Shown here: positions 11,904 through 23,810 of the stretch, piece by piece
How the letters are laid out: the number at the start of each line of letters is the position of its first letter
How positions within the stretch are numbered: the stretch's first letter is position 1
Assembly: GCA_031841125.1 (NCBI GenBank)
Contig: CM063113.1
Location: 57,343,211 to 57,407,210 of the forward strand
DNA: 64,000 nt
Source of the DNA: Acanthococcus lagerstroemiae
Lineage: Eukaryota > Arthropoda > Insecta > Hemiptera > Eriococcidae
Direction of reading: 5' to 3'
Position numbers and translations under genes: made by a program
The notes under the pieces: generated by a model
What the model was told of the DNA's origin: nothing
Databases searched by the model: none
Seen by the model: only the letters and a program-made list of their open reading frames with translations

Positions 11904-12151
11904 GGACGCTGTTAAGCATAAGGGAACCAACCGATATTTGTAAACAAAATGAGTTATTATTATCGTTGGAAAGAGCGTAAAAAGTAGAATTTTTCAAAAT
12001 TGGGCCTCCGATTCAAAAATGAGTACTCACGTTGAAAAAAGCTTATCAGCAAACGCTATGTCATATAGTTTCTACATGACTCTTGAACTTCGAATCAATG
12101 TTCTCAAAAAACAGATTTTGCTGGTTGGTTCCTTCACGCTTAACAGCGTCC
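11904..12151 (+). mobile_element. MITE, GGACGCTGTTAA family, copy 1 (248 bp)
   Basis: The termini are inverted: GGACGCTGTTAAGCATAAGG at the left and CCTTCACGCTTAACAGCGTCC (last 19 bases count) at the right. The interior contains GGAAAGAGCGTAAAAAGTAG and an AAACGCTATGTC block. Both blocks are shared with copies at 46,739-46,925 (same orientation) and 55,289-55,538 (opposite). No transposase frame is present. The target duplication is unclear; flanks allow at most a 2-bp duplication. Confidence 0.85.
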
Positions 12152-13141
12152 ATTTCATACTCACTGAGAACGAGTTTGACTGAAAATATTAATAACCGGG
12201 TTCCGATTTTGTATATTACATACTGCATTCTTGCACAACCCTACTTTCCAATGAGTTACGGAGTATATCGGTACGAACTTTAAGGAAGGAGGGGAGGAGG
12301 AGGAGGAGGAGAAGAAGGCCTGTATCGTTCGTGCATTAAAGAGTAGAACGTGAAATCAAATTCCAGATTCTTTCAGTATCCGTACCCCTCCCAAAAAGAC
12401 GAGAAAAGTACTTATGTGCACTTAGATTTGTTTTCGCTGGTTCTGCTCACCATCAGGATATTACAACTCAGAAAGTTTTTTCTGTGCTTGCCAACGGCGT
12501 AGATGAAGAAGTCCTGGATAGAGTCATGAGAGAAGGTGTCAAGAATCAGGCAGAATAGAGGGGGAAAACATGTTTAGACTCCCGTCCCTATAACAGAGCT
12601 ATCTACACCTTTGGTGCCCTCGCCAAAAAAAATTCTGGATCCGCGCCTGCCTAGTGCGGTAACACCATTTCAACGTTGGCGGCTGTTTAGTTTGTATCCT
12701 GCCAATAATTCTTCATAAGTCATCTCATTTGGTTAAAAAATAAAATCTTTGCAAAACAGATATTTCAGTGCGCGGGATTGGACTTTTTAAATCATGTCAA
12801 TACGTTTATACTTTTGTTATAAGATCCCCTATTAGGGCCCCGAATTCTAAACGAGATCTTACTGAAGAGTAATACAAGACCTTTATGAAGCTAGAATTTC
12901 CGATAAATTTTATGTTTCGAATACCCCAACAATCTCATTGCTTTTGCGCATAATACATACTCAGATAGCGTTGGTCTAACGTTCAATATTACAAGAAAGG
13001 TGACTTCACCGGTTGGAAAAAGAAATTAATTTATTCGCAACTCGGTTCCATTGCCGGCACTGTCGCGCCGACGGCCTTTTCTCTGCGGCCGTTTCCATCC
13101 TTGTGTCAACCTCCTCAGTCTCCCCGCGCAAAGGATTCTCT
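12152..13141. other. Non-coding stretch with GGA microsatellite and a hAT end
   Basis: A (GGA)n tract lies at about 12,290-12,312. A lone hAT-like end occurs at 12,611-12,649. A short open stretch at 12,420-12,556 (VFAGSAHHQDITTQKV) is not recognised and lacks splice partners. Confidence 0.4.
12611..12649. mobile_element. Solitary hAT-MITE terminus
   Basis: The sequence AATTCTGGATCCGCGCCTG, reversed, starts CAGGCGCGGATCCAG. It is the same type of terminus as the complete element at 24,639-24,770 (TAGGGGCGGATACAG). I found no matching left end or duplication, so this is a truncated remnant. Confidence 0.4.
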
Positions 13142-13430
13142 AAACATTAGGTATACCCATTCGAAATTTTGGAGCCCAACTAGTCCGATGATGCGGAGGT
13201 AGATTACGCGGAATAGCCGCGTAGTCGGATGCCGCATTATCGGACTACTTCGGCTCCGAAATTTTGAATGAGCACACCTAATGTTTCACCGCGTAGTCGA
13301 ATTCCTCGTCATCGGACTAGTTGGGCTCCGAAATTTCGAACGAGCATACGTAATGTTTCTCCGCGTAGTCGAACTCCGCGTCATCGGACTAACAGGGCTC
13401 CAAAATTTCAAATGAACATACCTAATGTTT
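13142..13430. repeat. 72-bp unit: one inverted plus three direct copies
   Basis: Three direct units (about 13,217-13,286, 13,288-13,358 and 13,360-13,430) each run from CCGCGTAGTCG through ATCGGACTA and GGCTCC.AAATTT to CTAATGTTT. They follow an inverted unit at 13,142-13,209 that starts AACATTAGGTATACCCATTC. The first two can fold into a near-perfect hairpin. The array ends only about 140 bp from the GC-rich promoter-like block, next to both candidate start sites. Confidence 0.85.
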
Positions 13431-13740
13431 ACTATCATTATTGTGTCCTTAACCGCGCCGCCGGTCAGCGCGGTCCGCGGCGGTCTCTCGGCGCTCTCGT
13501 CATCTCTCCGACACCGTCATCACTTTCTATTTCGAGCGACAGTAGCGCCGTCAGCGGGCGACTTACGTAACTGCGCTGGAGAAAGAATGTATAGAGGTGT
13601 ACGCGGTGCATCGCATCGCGGAGCGCGAACTGGAAACGGCGGCGAACATGTGCGTCTGGCAGTACTGAACACGGTGCGCCGCGATCACAGGTGCGTTCGT
13701 TAGCGTTTTTTCCTTCCCTTCTCAGTCGATCACTTTGCTC
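13431..13740. promoter_or_regulatory. Putative CpG-rich bidirectional promoter
   Basis: This segment is much richer in G+C and CpG than its surroundings (for example GCGCCGCCGGTCAGCGCGG). Two arthropod-type initiator motifs TCAGT face apart: minus strand at 13,668-13,664 and plus strand at 13,722-13,726. About 60 bp separate the inferred start sites. The minus site is 17 bases before the ATG of candidate gene A. The plus site leads into a 304-bp segment ending in a consensus donor. The TCAGT motif is common, so start sites are an inference from context. Confidence 0.4.
13567..13649 (-). CDS. Candidate gene A, first coding exon (presequence-like)
   Basis: An ATG at 13,649 opens 27 codons that run to the donor GCAGTTAC|GTAAGT (GT at 13,566-13,565). 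The product starts MFAAVSSSRSAMRCTAY and is rich in Ser, Ala and Arg with no Asp or Glu. The continuation encoded by the in-phase exon at 6,490-6,596 is also free of acidic residues. That composition is what mitochondrial targeting sequences show, so a nuclear-encoded mitochondrial protein is my inference. The exon lies in a CpG-rich block with a minus-strand initiator-like TCAGT 17 bases upstream of the ATG. The 5' UTR would be unusually short; transcription may start further upstream. The mature protein is not recognisable from what is visible. Confidence 0.4.
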
Positions 13741-14027
13741 GCTAATACGCGTCTTAGCATCGAGCTACCCTAGGATACGAGTGCTCGTAAAATTTTTCGA
13801 AATTTCGCTTTTTTGTCGAGCGAACTCTTGACGGCATTGGTGTCGGGCTGTTTTTGAACGTACGGGGTTCTTCGTCTCTCTCGGTTTGGTGGAATATGCG
13901 TTCGCGTTTCCGGGTGGTGTTGTTACACGAAACGGTTGTCCTGTAGTTCAATATCGTAGTGTTACTGTGAAAGTGTTGACCCAGAGTGGTCGAAGGATGA
14001 TGCAAACTTGAACGCCTCATAGTTTGG
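13724..14027 (+). other. Candidate non-coding first exon (5' UTR), plus strand
   Basis: The segment begins at an initiator-like TCAGT and ends at the consensus donor TTTGG|GTAAGT (GT at 14,028). It has only short upstream reading frames (for example 16 codons starting MRSRFRVV), as expected for a 5' UTR. It could be the leader exon of candidate gene B, whose first coding exon is 12.9 kb downstream; that link is inference only. A donor-like CACAG|GTGCG at 13,690 is an alternative. Confidence 0.3.
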
Positions 14028-14678
14028 GTAAGTTTTGGGATTTACATACTTGAGCACGGCGTGGTTGCGGGCCTGCAAGCGTGACGTCGGATTGACTAAA
14101 TTTTGGGTCCTATTTGCAGCCTTTTGAGAACGATTTTTGACGAGTACATGCGCCATACATGTCTGAGCTTGCTGGCCCCTTAAGTAATTAATTAGGCCCA
14201 GGTTGTTGGCGACCGTCGACCACCCAACGTGGCCTGCCCGAAACTTGGCGAGTGCTCCTTTGATTTCGACACTCGACTGAGGCATACTGAAAAATGAGAG
14301 TTCATCGAGTGTGAAGAAGATGAGATTGTATCGAGTAACTTCCCATCACATTCTGGAAGCAGTGTGCACAACGATTTCCACTATCAGTTGAGATCGAGCA
14401 TCAAATCGCTGAATAACTGAAGATTTGTTTTCCACAGTCATCTGAGCACATTTTCAGACAACCGAAAACGTTTTCAGTTTTATACGATAACTGGGGAGTG
14501 GTAAAGTGTATTCGGTTGCAATTTTAGGGTTACTTATGCGAAAATTTGCTGCAGACAACCAGAGAATGGCAAGAGAAAATACCGAACGGTTCCGCGGATA
14601 TTGATCAACGAACAAGGGAGACTATGGCGATGCCAATTAGCGGATTGCCCACAGGCAACGTAGTTTCTCTCCCTTTCT
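14028..14678. other. Intron-like stretch, no feature seen
   Basis: Both strands contain short open frames but no recognisable domain and no paired splice signals. The segment from 14,040 to 14,285 keeps a somewhat raised GC content. Confidence 0.4.
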
Positions 14679-14894
14679 CTTTTTCTAATTTTACTCTCAA
14701 CCCGAGTCCTGGAATCCGCCCTTTAGAGCATTACCTCAGAGACATCGGGGAGACTGTTAGGACTGTCTTAGCCCTCTTCTCTGCTTGCCGAAAAACAGGC
14801 CTAGATAAGTCGAAATGTAGCGAGTTGCTACGTGGGTTCGTACCTGAGGCTTCCGGATTCCGAGACCAGTGCGCTATCCACTCGGCTAACCAGA
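14679..14894 (-). mobile_element. tRNA-derived SINE, copy 1
   Basis: On the minus strand the copy starts CTGGTTAGCCGAGTGGATAG, the tRNA-like head with a polymerase III A box. The B box region is worn (CAGGTACGAACC instead of GGTTCGANTCC). The body has AAGAGGGCTAAGACAGTCC and ends in an A-rich tail before 14,679. It aligns over its full length with the copies at 39,603, 61,128 and 62,532. I could not define its target duplication. Confidence 0.85.
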
Positions 14895-17800
14895 CCTTTT
14901 GTAGAAGAGAAAAATCTACTACCCTCGACCGTCCAGCTGGAAATTCTTTGTTCTCCCATTCCTTTGCCGAAATTTGCACTTTCAAAAATTTGGTTTGCCT
15001 CCTGGTACAGTGAGGTGATTGCGACCCAGACAAAAGTTGAAGAGACGTTTATTTGAAAGTGCATCGTAGGCGCAACCAGGGGGCTATGTAGCTATAGCCC
15101 CTTCCTCTCCCCTCCAAAAAATGCCTCGAGTATTTTAAAAAGAATCTTAGTTAAGCTAAAAGTTACGTCAAATATTTTACTTTTTCGTATAAAATTTACC
15201 CCCCCTTTTTTCTCTGGTTCACCTCCTCCCAGAGCTAATTCCTGGTCACGTTTATGAAATGCACTCAAGCTCTTTTCGAACAAGAACTCGTTTCCACATT
15301 CTGGAGAAAAACAGTGGGCCTCATGATCTCATAACCAACAAAAATATCATCATCCATTAATAGTTAAAAAAATTGTTACCAAATTTGTAAGTCTCAAGAA
15401 AAGAATATTACTCTTTGCCAGCATAGGTTCAGTACGGCTTACAATTAACGTGATCGAATTCTCAAAGAAAAACAACTGAGTATCCCTGGCTAAACTGGCA
15501 GATGGAGCTCATCAAACTCGAACCATATTAGGACTGTGAAAGTTAATTACAAAAATTTCAGCTGATTAAAGTCAGTCACAGATGACTAGAATGTCAGACA
15601 ACGGCATCCCCCCCACACAGATTTTGGGCACCGCCTCCCCTCACCCAGGAGGTCTGATTAGGCTTATTTACTAACTCGACCTTCGTTTAAAGGCAAAACG
15701 AATTTTAAAAATTTTTCGCTAGACCACGATCTTAATGTGAACGCGCTCGGAAAAGCAGCACCGATTTTGATTTCGGGTCCTTGCTCAGAAAAGAATATTC
15801 AAGCTAGTTTTAGAAGGACGATAGGCTGATGACTCTTAAATTATACACTCTTACAAGTCAAATAGTATCCTGCATGGAACAACAGACCCAGAGCTGGAGC
15901 CAAAATTCGGAATCCCGGAGTCGACCATCTTTAAAGAAACCTGAATCGGAACCCAAGAATATTATTTACTGGAATGAAACCCAATTTTCAGATTTGGTCT
16001 TTCATTTTCCCACCCCCCTTCTTTCCACCTTGACCTTTTCTGCACCCTCCTCCTCCATCGGAAACCGAGCAAACACTACATTTTTGGTGAACAGCTTTGT
16101 CGGAGTCAGAGCTATCAAGATTTTTTTGTCAGAGTTGGAGTCTAATAAAAACGGAACCAATTTCAGAATTTTGGCTGGAACCGGAGTTAAATTTACATTT
16201 ATTCTGCAGCCGGAGCCAGGTTGGAACGGTCCCGGCTCCGGATCCCTGCTCAAAAATGAACATTCAACATAACTTATAAGCAATCGAGTGTGGGGTAAAT
16301 TCTCGAATGCGGACCAGTAATGAAAGGAATGCAAAATAGCATTCCCCACTCGGGCTAATCCATCTCACGAACTTCGACACTAACATTATGCAGATTTTAG
16401 GCTCGATGTGAATTCTATAACTTATTACGAAACTTCAAACTTACAACAGTTCTGATCTCGCATTTCTTTTTCTCATCAACCTGCAAAATCATAAGGAAAG
16501 AAATCTGCAGGATCCAAAACAGACAAAAGGCCAATCCGACATAAGGATAGACAAGCAAACAGTCAGCTAGATTACTAGACAAACAGAAAAAGAGACAAAG
16601 ATCCAGCCAGTCAGCAAACTCATAAGTTGGTTAATCCAGTGAGGTACATATGACGGAGAATACAGGGATCTATCTCCCCCAGAGCCAGAAAGAAAGTAAA
16701 ATTCTAGATCTTGCTGACTTACACTTCAGACCAGAAACCTTTTTTTTTCTTTTATTCTTTTTTTCTCATCAAATTGAAATGTGGGAAAAATTTTGCAGTA
16801 CACTATTATTTTACGAGACAAAAATTTCTCACTATCTTTTCATCCCTTCCCCTTGTACCTAAGGAGAACTTTTGTTAGTTTTATCACTCGAGTTCCTTTT
16901 GAGAACTGAGACATCGATGAAGAACGCCTCAAATAAGTACAATGGGGCGCGATTTTTTGATTTTTGAATCTTTATTAATGTCGTACCTCGTGCACACCGA
17001 CAAGGTAGTTTAAAAAATTAACAAACTGGAGTAATTGGCCAAACATTTAGCTAACGTGGAGAAGCGCGTATGATTTCTAATACATTAGTCAGTTAAGAAG
17101 CCAGTGGCGGGAATCAGAGAATATGGGATATACCCCAAAATTCCCCCTCCCTCCAAAGCTCAAAGAATAAGTACCATTTTAAAACTCATGAAATACTGTT
17201 TTATACTCTTGAGATTTTATTCTGTTTTGTTAGCAAGTCAAAATTTGGAAACCTTTTTGTGCCAAGACCCTTTTGGTTTTCTTTCCTTCTTTCTTTATGT
17301 ATTTTGTCCCTCGGGCCAAATTTTTATTAATACCTTCTTCCCGCAGGTTTCTTTTGTTTGTCAAGTCAAAATATTTAAAACATATCTCGAGCCAGAACTT
17401 TGTTTTTGCCGCTAAGTCAACAAATTTTGTAGATCCACCATCAGATTCTAATTTATCCCCCGCATTCTCCTCATGAGAACGTTTTATAGCTCCTGGATGA
17501 AACTCACAGTCTACCTCCGGAGTATTTTCTGTCTCTCGTCCGGATTAATATTTAATATTTCGTTAGTGATCTTTCCCTCCCCTTGTCCGTGAAGCGTCAA
17601 ACTTTCAGTTCAATGTTCAAAACTAATGCAATTAATTTATGATACTCATAACTGCACAGCAGTTATCTGTATTATATACGTTACATTATCTATTCAATTT
17701 CAGACCTGGCCTTCCGCTGTCACTCTCTTCACTGTGAAGTCGAAGTAACATCGAAAAATAGTTCAGTAACGTTAAAAACTCAGCATCTAATATCCACATT

Positions 17801-19231
17801 ACATGTTGAAAATTCTTTTAGCCCCGGACTCTTAGCAGTTGACCAGCGTTTGTAATTTACAGTTTGGGATCATACTAATAACAAAAATAAGTTCACATAT
17901 CATACAAACTCAAAAAGTGATTTTCGTATTGTATTTTTCACTTTCCTCAATTTTTACCTTCTCCTACCCTCAATACTAGAGTTATTGATAGAGTCGACGC
18001 GATTTCAAAAATCAAGTATTTTCTGCTTGGGTATAATTTTCAATTCGAGGTCCTAATATCGATAATGAGTGCAGGAAGCACCAGTATCCACATTGTCCCT
18101 TCACTCCTCATTTTTAGCTCATCTTTTGCCCTCTTCTTGTACTATTATCATCACAAGGAGTCGAAAAATATCAGGCTTGTTCAACTTCCGTGAAAACCAT
18201 ATACCTGACTTCTAGATTATTTTTAATGATTTTTTTTCCACTCTGCCTCTGGACTTATAATTCTCAACTTGACCTCAAACTGACATAAACGTGAATAGGT
18301 TCCTTGAGCAACCCATACTCGGAACACGGTTGTAATTTTTCCACTCTAAATACTAAAAACATGGCCTCCACACTTATTAGAAAAGCTCTGTTGAGTTTAA
18401 GAGACGTTGGTTGGAAAGAGGAGAGTAGCTGAGCATCGAGATAATTAAATCGAGTACCTCTTTTCTCGCCAAAATCCCTTCTTTTTCCTGTTTTATTCGC
18501 CCAGACGAAAAGGGCTAGTCGAGAAAAGAAAACGGATTGGATTTCTGAGCGATGATCGAAAATGTAGTGAACGTAAACGAGATGTCGTGGCACTGTGTTT
18601 TACTATTTCATTATAATTGTATCTTGAAAAAAGTTTTTTCGCTGTAGCACTTCGAAAATTAAATTCCTTTTAAATAGGCGATTATTTCTGAACTGGTTAC
18701 CGACAGAAAATCGTGTGCAATAGATTTACTTCAGTACCACGATTCGATGACGTCGTTTTGTGCTCTCTTATCCATTAGTACAAGAGCTGATTAATATTGA
18801 TGAGTTTCGAAAATGATACGTTTAAATTATAAAACGACATTTTAACGCTAGGAACTTGTTTTCAGGAAACTATAAAATCTTGTATCTTTCCAACAAGTGT
18901 TTTCAAACAATCCGAGTAACATCACGTGAGCTTCTGATGGTCACGCAGATTAGTTGCAATCTTGCAAAAAAAAAAAAAAAAAAAAAAACGAATTCGTGTT
19001 ATTTTCGGGCGCCAATGAGTTTTAACATTCTGATGTTACTTAGATAACCACTGTGAAGAGATTATGTAAGACCACTGACACGCTTACTGAAGTCAACTGT
19101 CCTTGGTTGTCGTTAAAAAGCTTTTAGTTCCTCTCTTCCTGTTTCCATAGTTCCTAGTCGGGGCAACAATTCTCTCGTTTCAGTCTCGCTATTTACCGAA
19201 GTACAAAAGAAGAGCCATGCCTCTCTGAACA
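14895..19231. other. AT-rich non-coding stretch
   Basis: No exon-like segment with paired signals was found, except a strong acceptor (ATTCAATTTCAG) at 17,702 without a convincing donor. It includes the GGAGCC-rich segment at 15,889-16,248 and a 23-base A run at 18,966-18,988. The minus-strand frame at 18,264-18,593 is unrecognised. Confidence 0.4.
15889..16248. repeat. GGAGCC-rich degenerate element
   Basis: The left end reads CAGAGCTGGAGCC and the right end, reversed, CAGGGATCCGGAGCC. This gives hAT-like inverted ends, with many GGAGYC hexamers near both of them. No 8-bp duplication is visible, so the boundaries are provisional. The open frame over it is a by-product of the repeat. Confidence 0.35.
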
Positions 19232-19780
19232 CTAAGTGAGGCGGAGTCCTTCACCAAATCGGACAAAGTTGGTAAAATAAAGAGAGGAAGCAACCGGCAC
19301 TGCGCGGCAGTTAGCACTTACGCAACCGCAATGACAGCCGAAAAATCGGCTAACATAATTATTCCTCTCGGGCCGAGAGCTGGAACATCGAAACATCCAA
19401 AGCTCGCTGTTGTTCTGATCACTTCGACTGGAACGCGTTATTTCCAGAATCAGTGTCTTCCTGATACAATTTTCAAGACAAGGGTCCTTGTCACATTCAT
19501 CTTTCATCTCGACTCCATTACACCAACTCGAGGCAACCAAGGAGAATTTTAAGATATCTTCGAGGCAACCCAGGAGCATCATGGCTTGGGACAATTCTAA
19601 AATCCCGTTTTGGGACATGACTAGAGGAAGCACGGGTGGTACTGGTACACATGTTTTTACAACTGATTTGGTCGATACGAAACAGAAACGAGGATTGTTT
19701 GCCTTCACCGCTTTTTGGTTCGACGATTTGAGACCGGAGATCGAGGGCGCAAATGGGAAACTGATCTCACTATCGTCCAT
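19232..19780 (-). CDS. Unassigned 182-codon open frame
   Basis: This is one of the longest uninterrupted frames with an ATG in the window. The start MDDSEISFPFAPSIS has a purine at -3 (GAAGAATGG). The middle is Cys-rich (DECDKDPCLENC). A donor-like GGTTGC|GTAAGT lies at about 19,327 (minus strand), which would make it a long first coding exon ending after CHCGC. GC is higher than in the flanks. Against it, the plus strand is also open for 136 codons over 19,488-19,898 (for example WDMTRGSTGGTGTHVF), and neither product resembles a family I know. At most one strand codes; the locus may be a young or chance ORF. Confidence 0.25.
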   Translation of the reverse strand: MDDSEISFPFAPSISGLKSSNQKAVKANNPRFCFVSTKSVVKTCVPVPPVLPLVMSQNGILELSQAMMLLGCLEDILKFSLVASSWCNGVEMKDECDKDPCLENCIRKTLILEITRSSRSDQNNSELWMFRCSSSRPERNNYVSRFFGCHCGCVSANCRAVPVASSLYFTNFVRFGEGLRLT

Positions 19781-19899
19781 TCTTCAAATCAATTTAAACC
19801 TTTGTTGTTACATCGAGGTTGTCCGGCTACGTCGACGAGTAATCGTACAACCGAGAGGCCAAACTAGCAGCGACTGGAAACTGGTCCATTTAATTTAGA

Positions 19900-22800
19900 C
19901 ATGATTCGGAATTAGCATATATACCTAATGATATCGGGAATTACGCCGAAGTTTCGCTTTTAATTAAAAATGGAGAATTAAAATATTGGTTGGCTACCAA
20001 GAACAAGCGCGGAAAACTGAATTAATTATCAGAAATAGTTGGAATAAAAATTGAAGTTAAGGTTTCGTTTTCCACGCGGAAGGTTACGTCCTCGAAGAAA
20101 ACCATGGATCCTACAAAAAGCAGACTTTGTATAATTATGGTTGATTTCTTCTAAACACCGCTCCAGTTCCGATTTCAGTCTCATTCCACTTAAATGTCAT
20201 GTAGCAGCAGAGGTGACAAAACACGAGTGCTTCGAAATAACTTCGTCCTCAAGGAGGAGAAGACTTACTTTTGACAATATTAATTCAAACAAATATGAAT
20301 ATTTAGGAAAGAAGTAGGAAACAATTCTCCATTTCAGGTGATTGTTTCTCTTCAAAAATCAGTTATACTATTCTTAATACAACTGTGGGAGTTTGGTTTG
20401 AGACGAATTTCATGAAAAAAGAAAGCCGGTGACGCTAATTTCCTACCCCCCCCCCCCAAACTAAATATACCGTCCCAAGACGCAATAAGTTTATAATTTT
20501 GAACTGTTCAGGAAGCACAAAAAACAGTTAGTCGCATTAGCATCAAATCCAGCCTAAGCAGGGAAATTGCTATCAAAGACTTCTTTGCGGATTATTGTGC
20601 GAACTGGCTCATTGAATTACCCACCTAAAACCCATCCTCACTGACCCGTGTGTGTCTTCTACTGCGGTTTTAAATAACCCCCCTCAGTCAGTTTTTCCAA
20701 ATTACTCGAATAATATGAGGGATATTGAAATAGTAAATACACTCCGTAAAATTCCTTACAAAATGGAACCAAACATGACCCCTTTCACTCAAAGAGGAGC
20801 GCCACAGAGGGTCACTCAAAAAAAAAATTGTCAGATAAGTGAAAAATGATGCGGGGTATAAGGAACGTTCATGGAACTAAAGAGATTTTCTGTTTACAAT
20901 TTTCTACATAATAATAATATCAAATATGATAACACTAACATAACGGAAACCTTCATAGAGGGCCACCAAAAAATGTAGGATTTTGTTTTTCCCACTTTCA
21001 CGTAATCTTACAAATGATGAAGTATTTCGGAAAATCGTACTAATTCGGAAAATGGTACTATCTTAATGACCCCGTATGGTGGTTCGCATTATGTTGGGGG
21101 CATCATACGTGGCATAATTTTGTAGGGATTGTAAACAGCATCCTTGCAGTATGGCGAGTGTTTCTTCTATTTGGCATAATTTTCCATTTGTTTCGTAAGA
21201 AAAAAACGAAAATGAAAAATATTGATGTTTTGTGTTGCCTTCTAGGGCGTTTCTCTTTGAGTCAAAGACACATCATGTTTGGGATTGTTTTGTAAGGAAT
21301 ATTGAAGAGCGTATTTTCGATCCACTGAATTATTCCAATATCTCTCATACTTTTCGAGTTATTTGGAAAAAAACTGACAAAAAGGGCACATTTACTACCG
21401 TGATGGAAAAGAAACACGGATTGGGAGGATGATATTCAAGTGGAATATTCAGTGGACCAAACCGCACGATAATCCGCAAATAAACTTTTGATTGCACTTT
21501 TTTCCAGTTTAAATGTTAATTTATCCGAAGCAGATCTAAATTTTGATTTTCCTCTTCCGATTTTTGACTAACTTTCTCAAAACTAAAATATCAGCGAAAA
21601 TATAACTCGAAGAAAGTTCTCAGCCGAATTAACAGCGAATGGACTTACTGGTGTAGAAAACATTTTTAACACGAAAGAATGTGATTTTTTTGCAATATGA
21701 CCAAAAAGATATTAATGAGTTGGTAGTTCCATCGTCCAAATTAAATACGGAAAAAAATGGACTGAATGGTTTTTTTTGGAGGGGAGGGGGATATATCTGA
21801 TTTTGTTAAGTTTGATGGAGAAAGGGGTTCTTCAATCCACCTCATCTGGCACGCCGCGAAGGGACAGAATTTTATAGAATTGGATCAGAGTTTGATGAAA
21901 AGTAGCGACGAGGTGGACGGGAAGGGGGGGAAGCTCAAACAATGTGTGATAATTCGGTCCATTAATTAGGGGAGGCTTACAAATCAAGTACATTAGGTTT
22001 CGGCAGCAATCCAGTTGGGTGTCGATCAAATCGTTAAATCTTGAAACCCATCACTGTTTCTCTTCAGATATTGACCAAGGTGACTTTTTGAACAGGAAGG
22101 AAAGATTCAGTAGTTGACGATAAAATTTGAAAATTTATGTGCTGTCAAAATGTTTTACGTCAACAAATAAGAACGAAGAGTGGACAGAGCCTAAATAATA
22201 TTCAAAAGTGTGAATGAGTGGAACGAGGTCTTATAACTGGGTCCGAATGTTAGTCGGAAAAGAATTTAAATCACGGGTCAGATTAGGAGAGCTTCTCGTA
22301 AAATAAATTTTGTCAGTTGGAAAATGGATTCTAAGTCGGTAGAACTGGATCCATAAAAGGAAAAATTTAAGAAAAAAAGTTTCAATACAATCTTAAACCT
22401 AACACGCCTTTGAATGTACGAAGATAAACCCTCTCGAAGAGAATTCTTCATGCAATGAAACCACGATTGCAGCATGATTTGAAAAAACCAGCCTATAAAA
22501 GTTTGGAAAACAGGGTAATGACATTGCATTCGGACTACAGCAATTAACGCATTCCAATACTTGTATATTTCTCTAATTAATTTAATTACGATTTTAATTA
22601 AAGGCAGTCGAGTAAGTACGAGCGTATTCAAAGTGCAGCATCGCGCACCGGTAGGTTATGAAACCAGAAACATTTTATATTTTTAATTCTGACCTACTAC
22701 CATATACAGTAAGTGGGTATACTATTCACTACATTGTTGACCAAGTTGAAATATGCCCTGAATCAATTACGAACGTAACACGATACATGAGCGACTCTCC

Positions 22801-23200
22801 GTAAACTATTTTTAAAACGGTGCGGAAAATCTCAGGTTTCGGTGTTCTAGTCTTCTCCTTTTATAGTTACTATACACAGAGGCAAACGGGGAAATGAAGC
22901 GTGATGTTGGTCGTGGTCGATTCGATTATTCTGGCTCAAATTTTATAATTAGGTCGAGCCTTTCCGAGTGAGAGATTATAAGGGACTAGGTTAGACAGTT
23001 TCGAAAAGGTTCACCGAATTATTAGAAGACAGTTTGAATACCGAACAAGTTGTTACGCAAGTAGCTACCAAAATCCATAAATGGTACTCGTATATGTAAA
23101 CCGATTCAACCGTTGAATTTACGTATGTTTAAAAAATGACTATTTTCATTGAAGAGCTATAGGGGGAGTAGCCCCAGCCAGAAAGTGAAAACAATAACCA
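19900..23200. other. AT-rich non-coding stretch
   Basis: I see no recognisable gene, repeat family or transposon terminus in this interval. There are homopolymer runs (C at about 20,449-20,457) and short chance frames of at most 117 codons. Confidence 0.4.
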
Positions 23201-23214
23201 GAAAGAAAGTCTGT

Positions 23215-23810
23215 ATCTGACACAAGACTGCAGAAGTTTTGAAGAGTCTCAAGGAACCCTGAAGAAATATGACGGAGTCTTGAACAACTATCGAAGAGTT
23301 ATAAACTCGTCGACAAGTTTTGAAGAATTCTAATTAAGTTTACGAGGCTCATCAAGAGGCTAATGAGCCCTGAACTGTCTCATTAAGTTCCGAATAAGTT
23401 TGAAAGCGTGCTGAAGAATCTTAAACGGGTCTCAAAATGGATTAATCAAATATAGAAAAGTCATTAAAAATCTAGACCGACTCTTGAGATGTTAACGAGT
23501 TTTAGAAAAGAGCGATTTAGAATCTTAAATAAGTCGGGAAGCGTCTTAGCCAGTTTTCAATGAGCACTGAGACTGGAAGCTACTTCAATGAACATCGAAG
23601 TCTTAATACGAGTCTTAGAAAGGGGCTTGAATAAATATGGAAAATTTTTGAAAGTTTCGATTACATCTTAAAGATCTCAATCACTTAAGTCGAAAACAGT
23701 TATAATGGGTCTTCAGTGACTTTTGAATAGTTTTAGTTGGTCCAAACAAATCTAAGAGTGCCCAGAAAACTTCATAAGGGACTTTAAAGAGTCTTAGCTA
23801 GTCCACATAC
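23215..23810 (+). repeat. Degenerate AAGAGTCTTGAA-type short repeat
   Basis: Over about 600 bp, variants of GAGTCTTNAA, AAGTTTTGAAGA and GTCTTAG recur roughly every 12-20 bases, too worn for a fixed period. The same texture and strand occur at 34,960-35,205. The complementary texture (AAGACTCTT, TTTAAGACT) fills 43,205-43,710. This suggests a family of very old minisatellite-like blocks. Confidence 0.6.

Noticed and set aside
14546..15064. Several overlapping frames of 74-155 codons
   Set aside because: They are produced by the tRNA-derived SINE at 14,679-14,894.
15829..16272. 147-codon open frame
   Set aside because: It lies over GGAGCC-rich repeat DNA with hAT-like ends and has repeat-driven composition.
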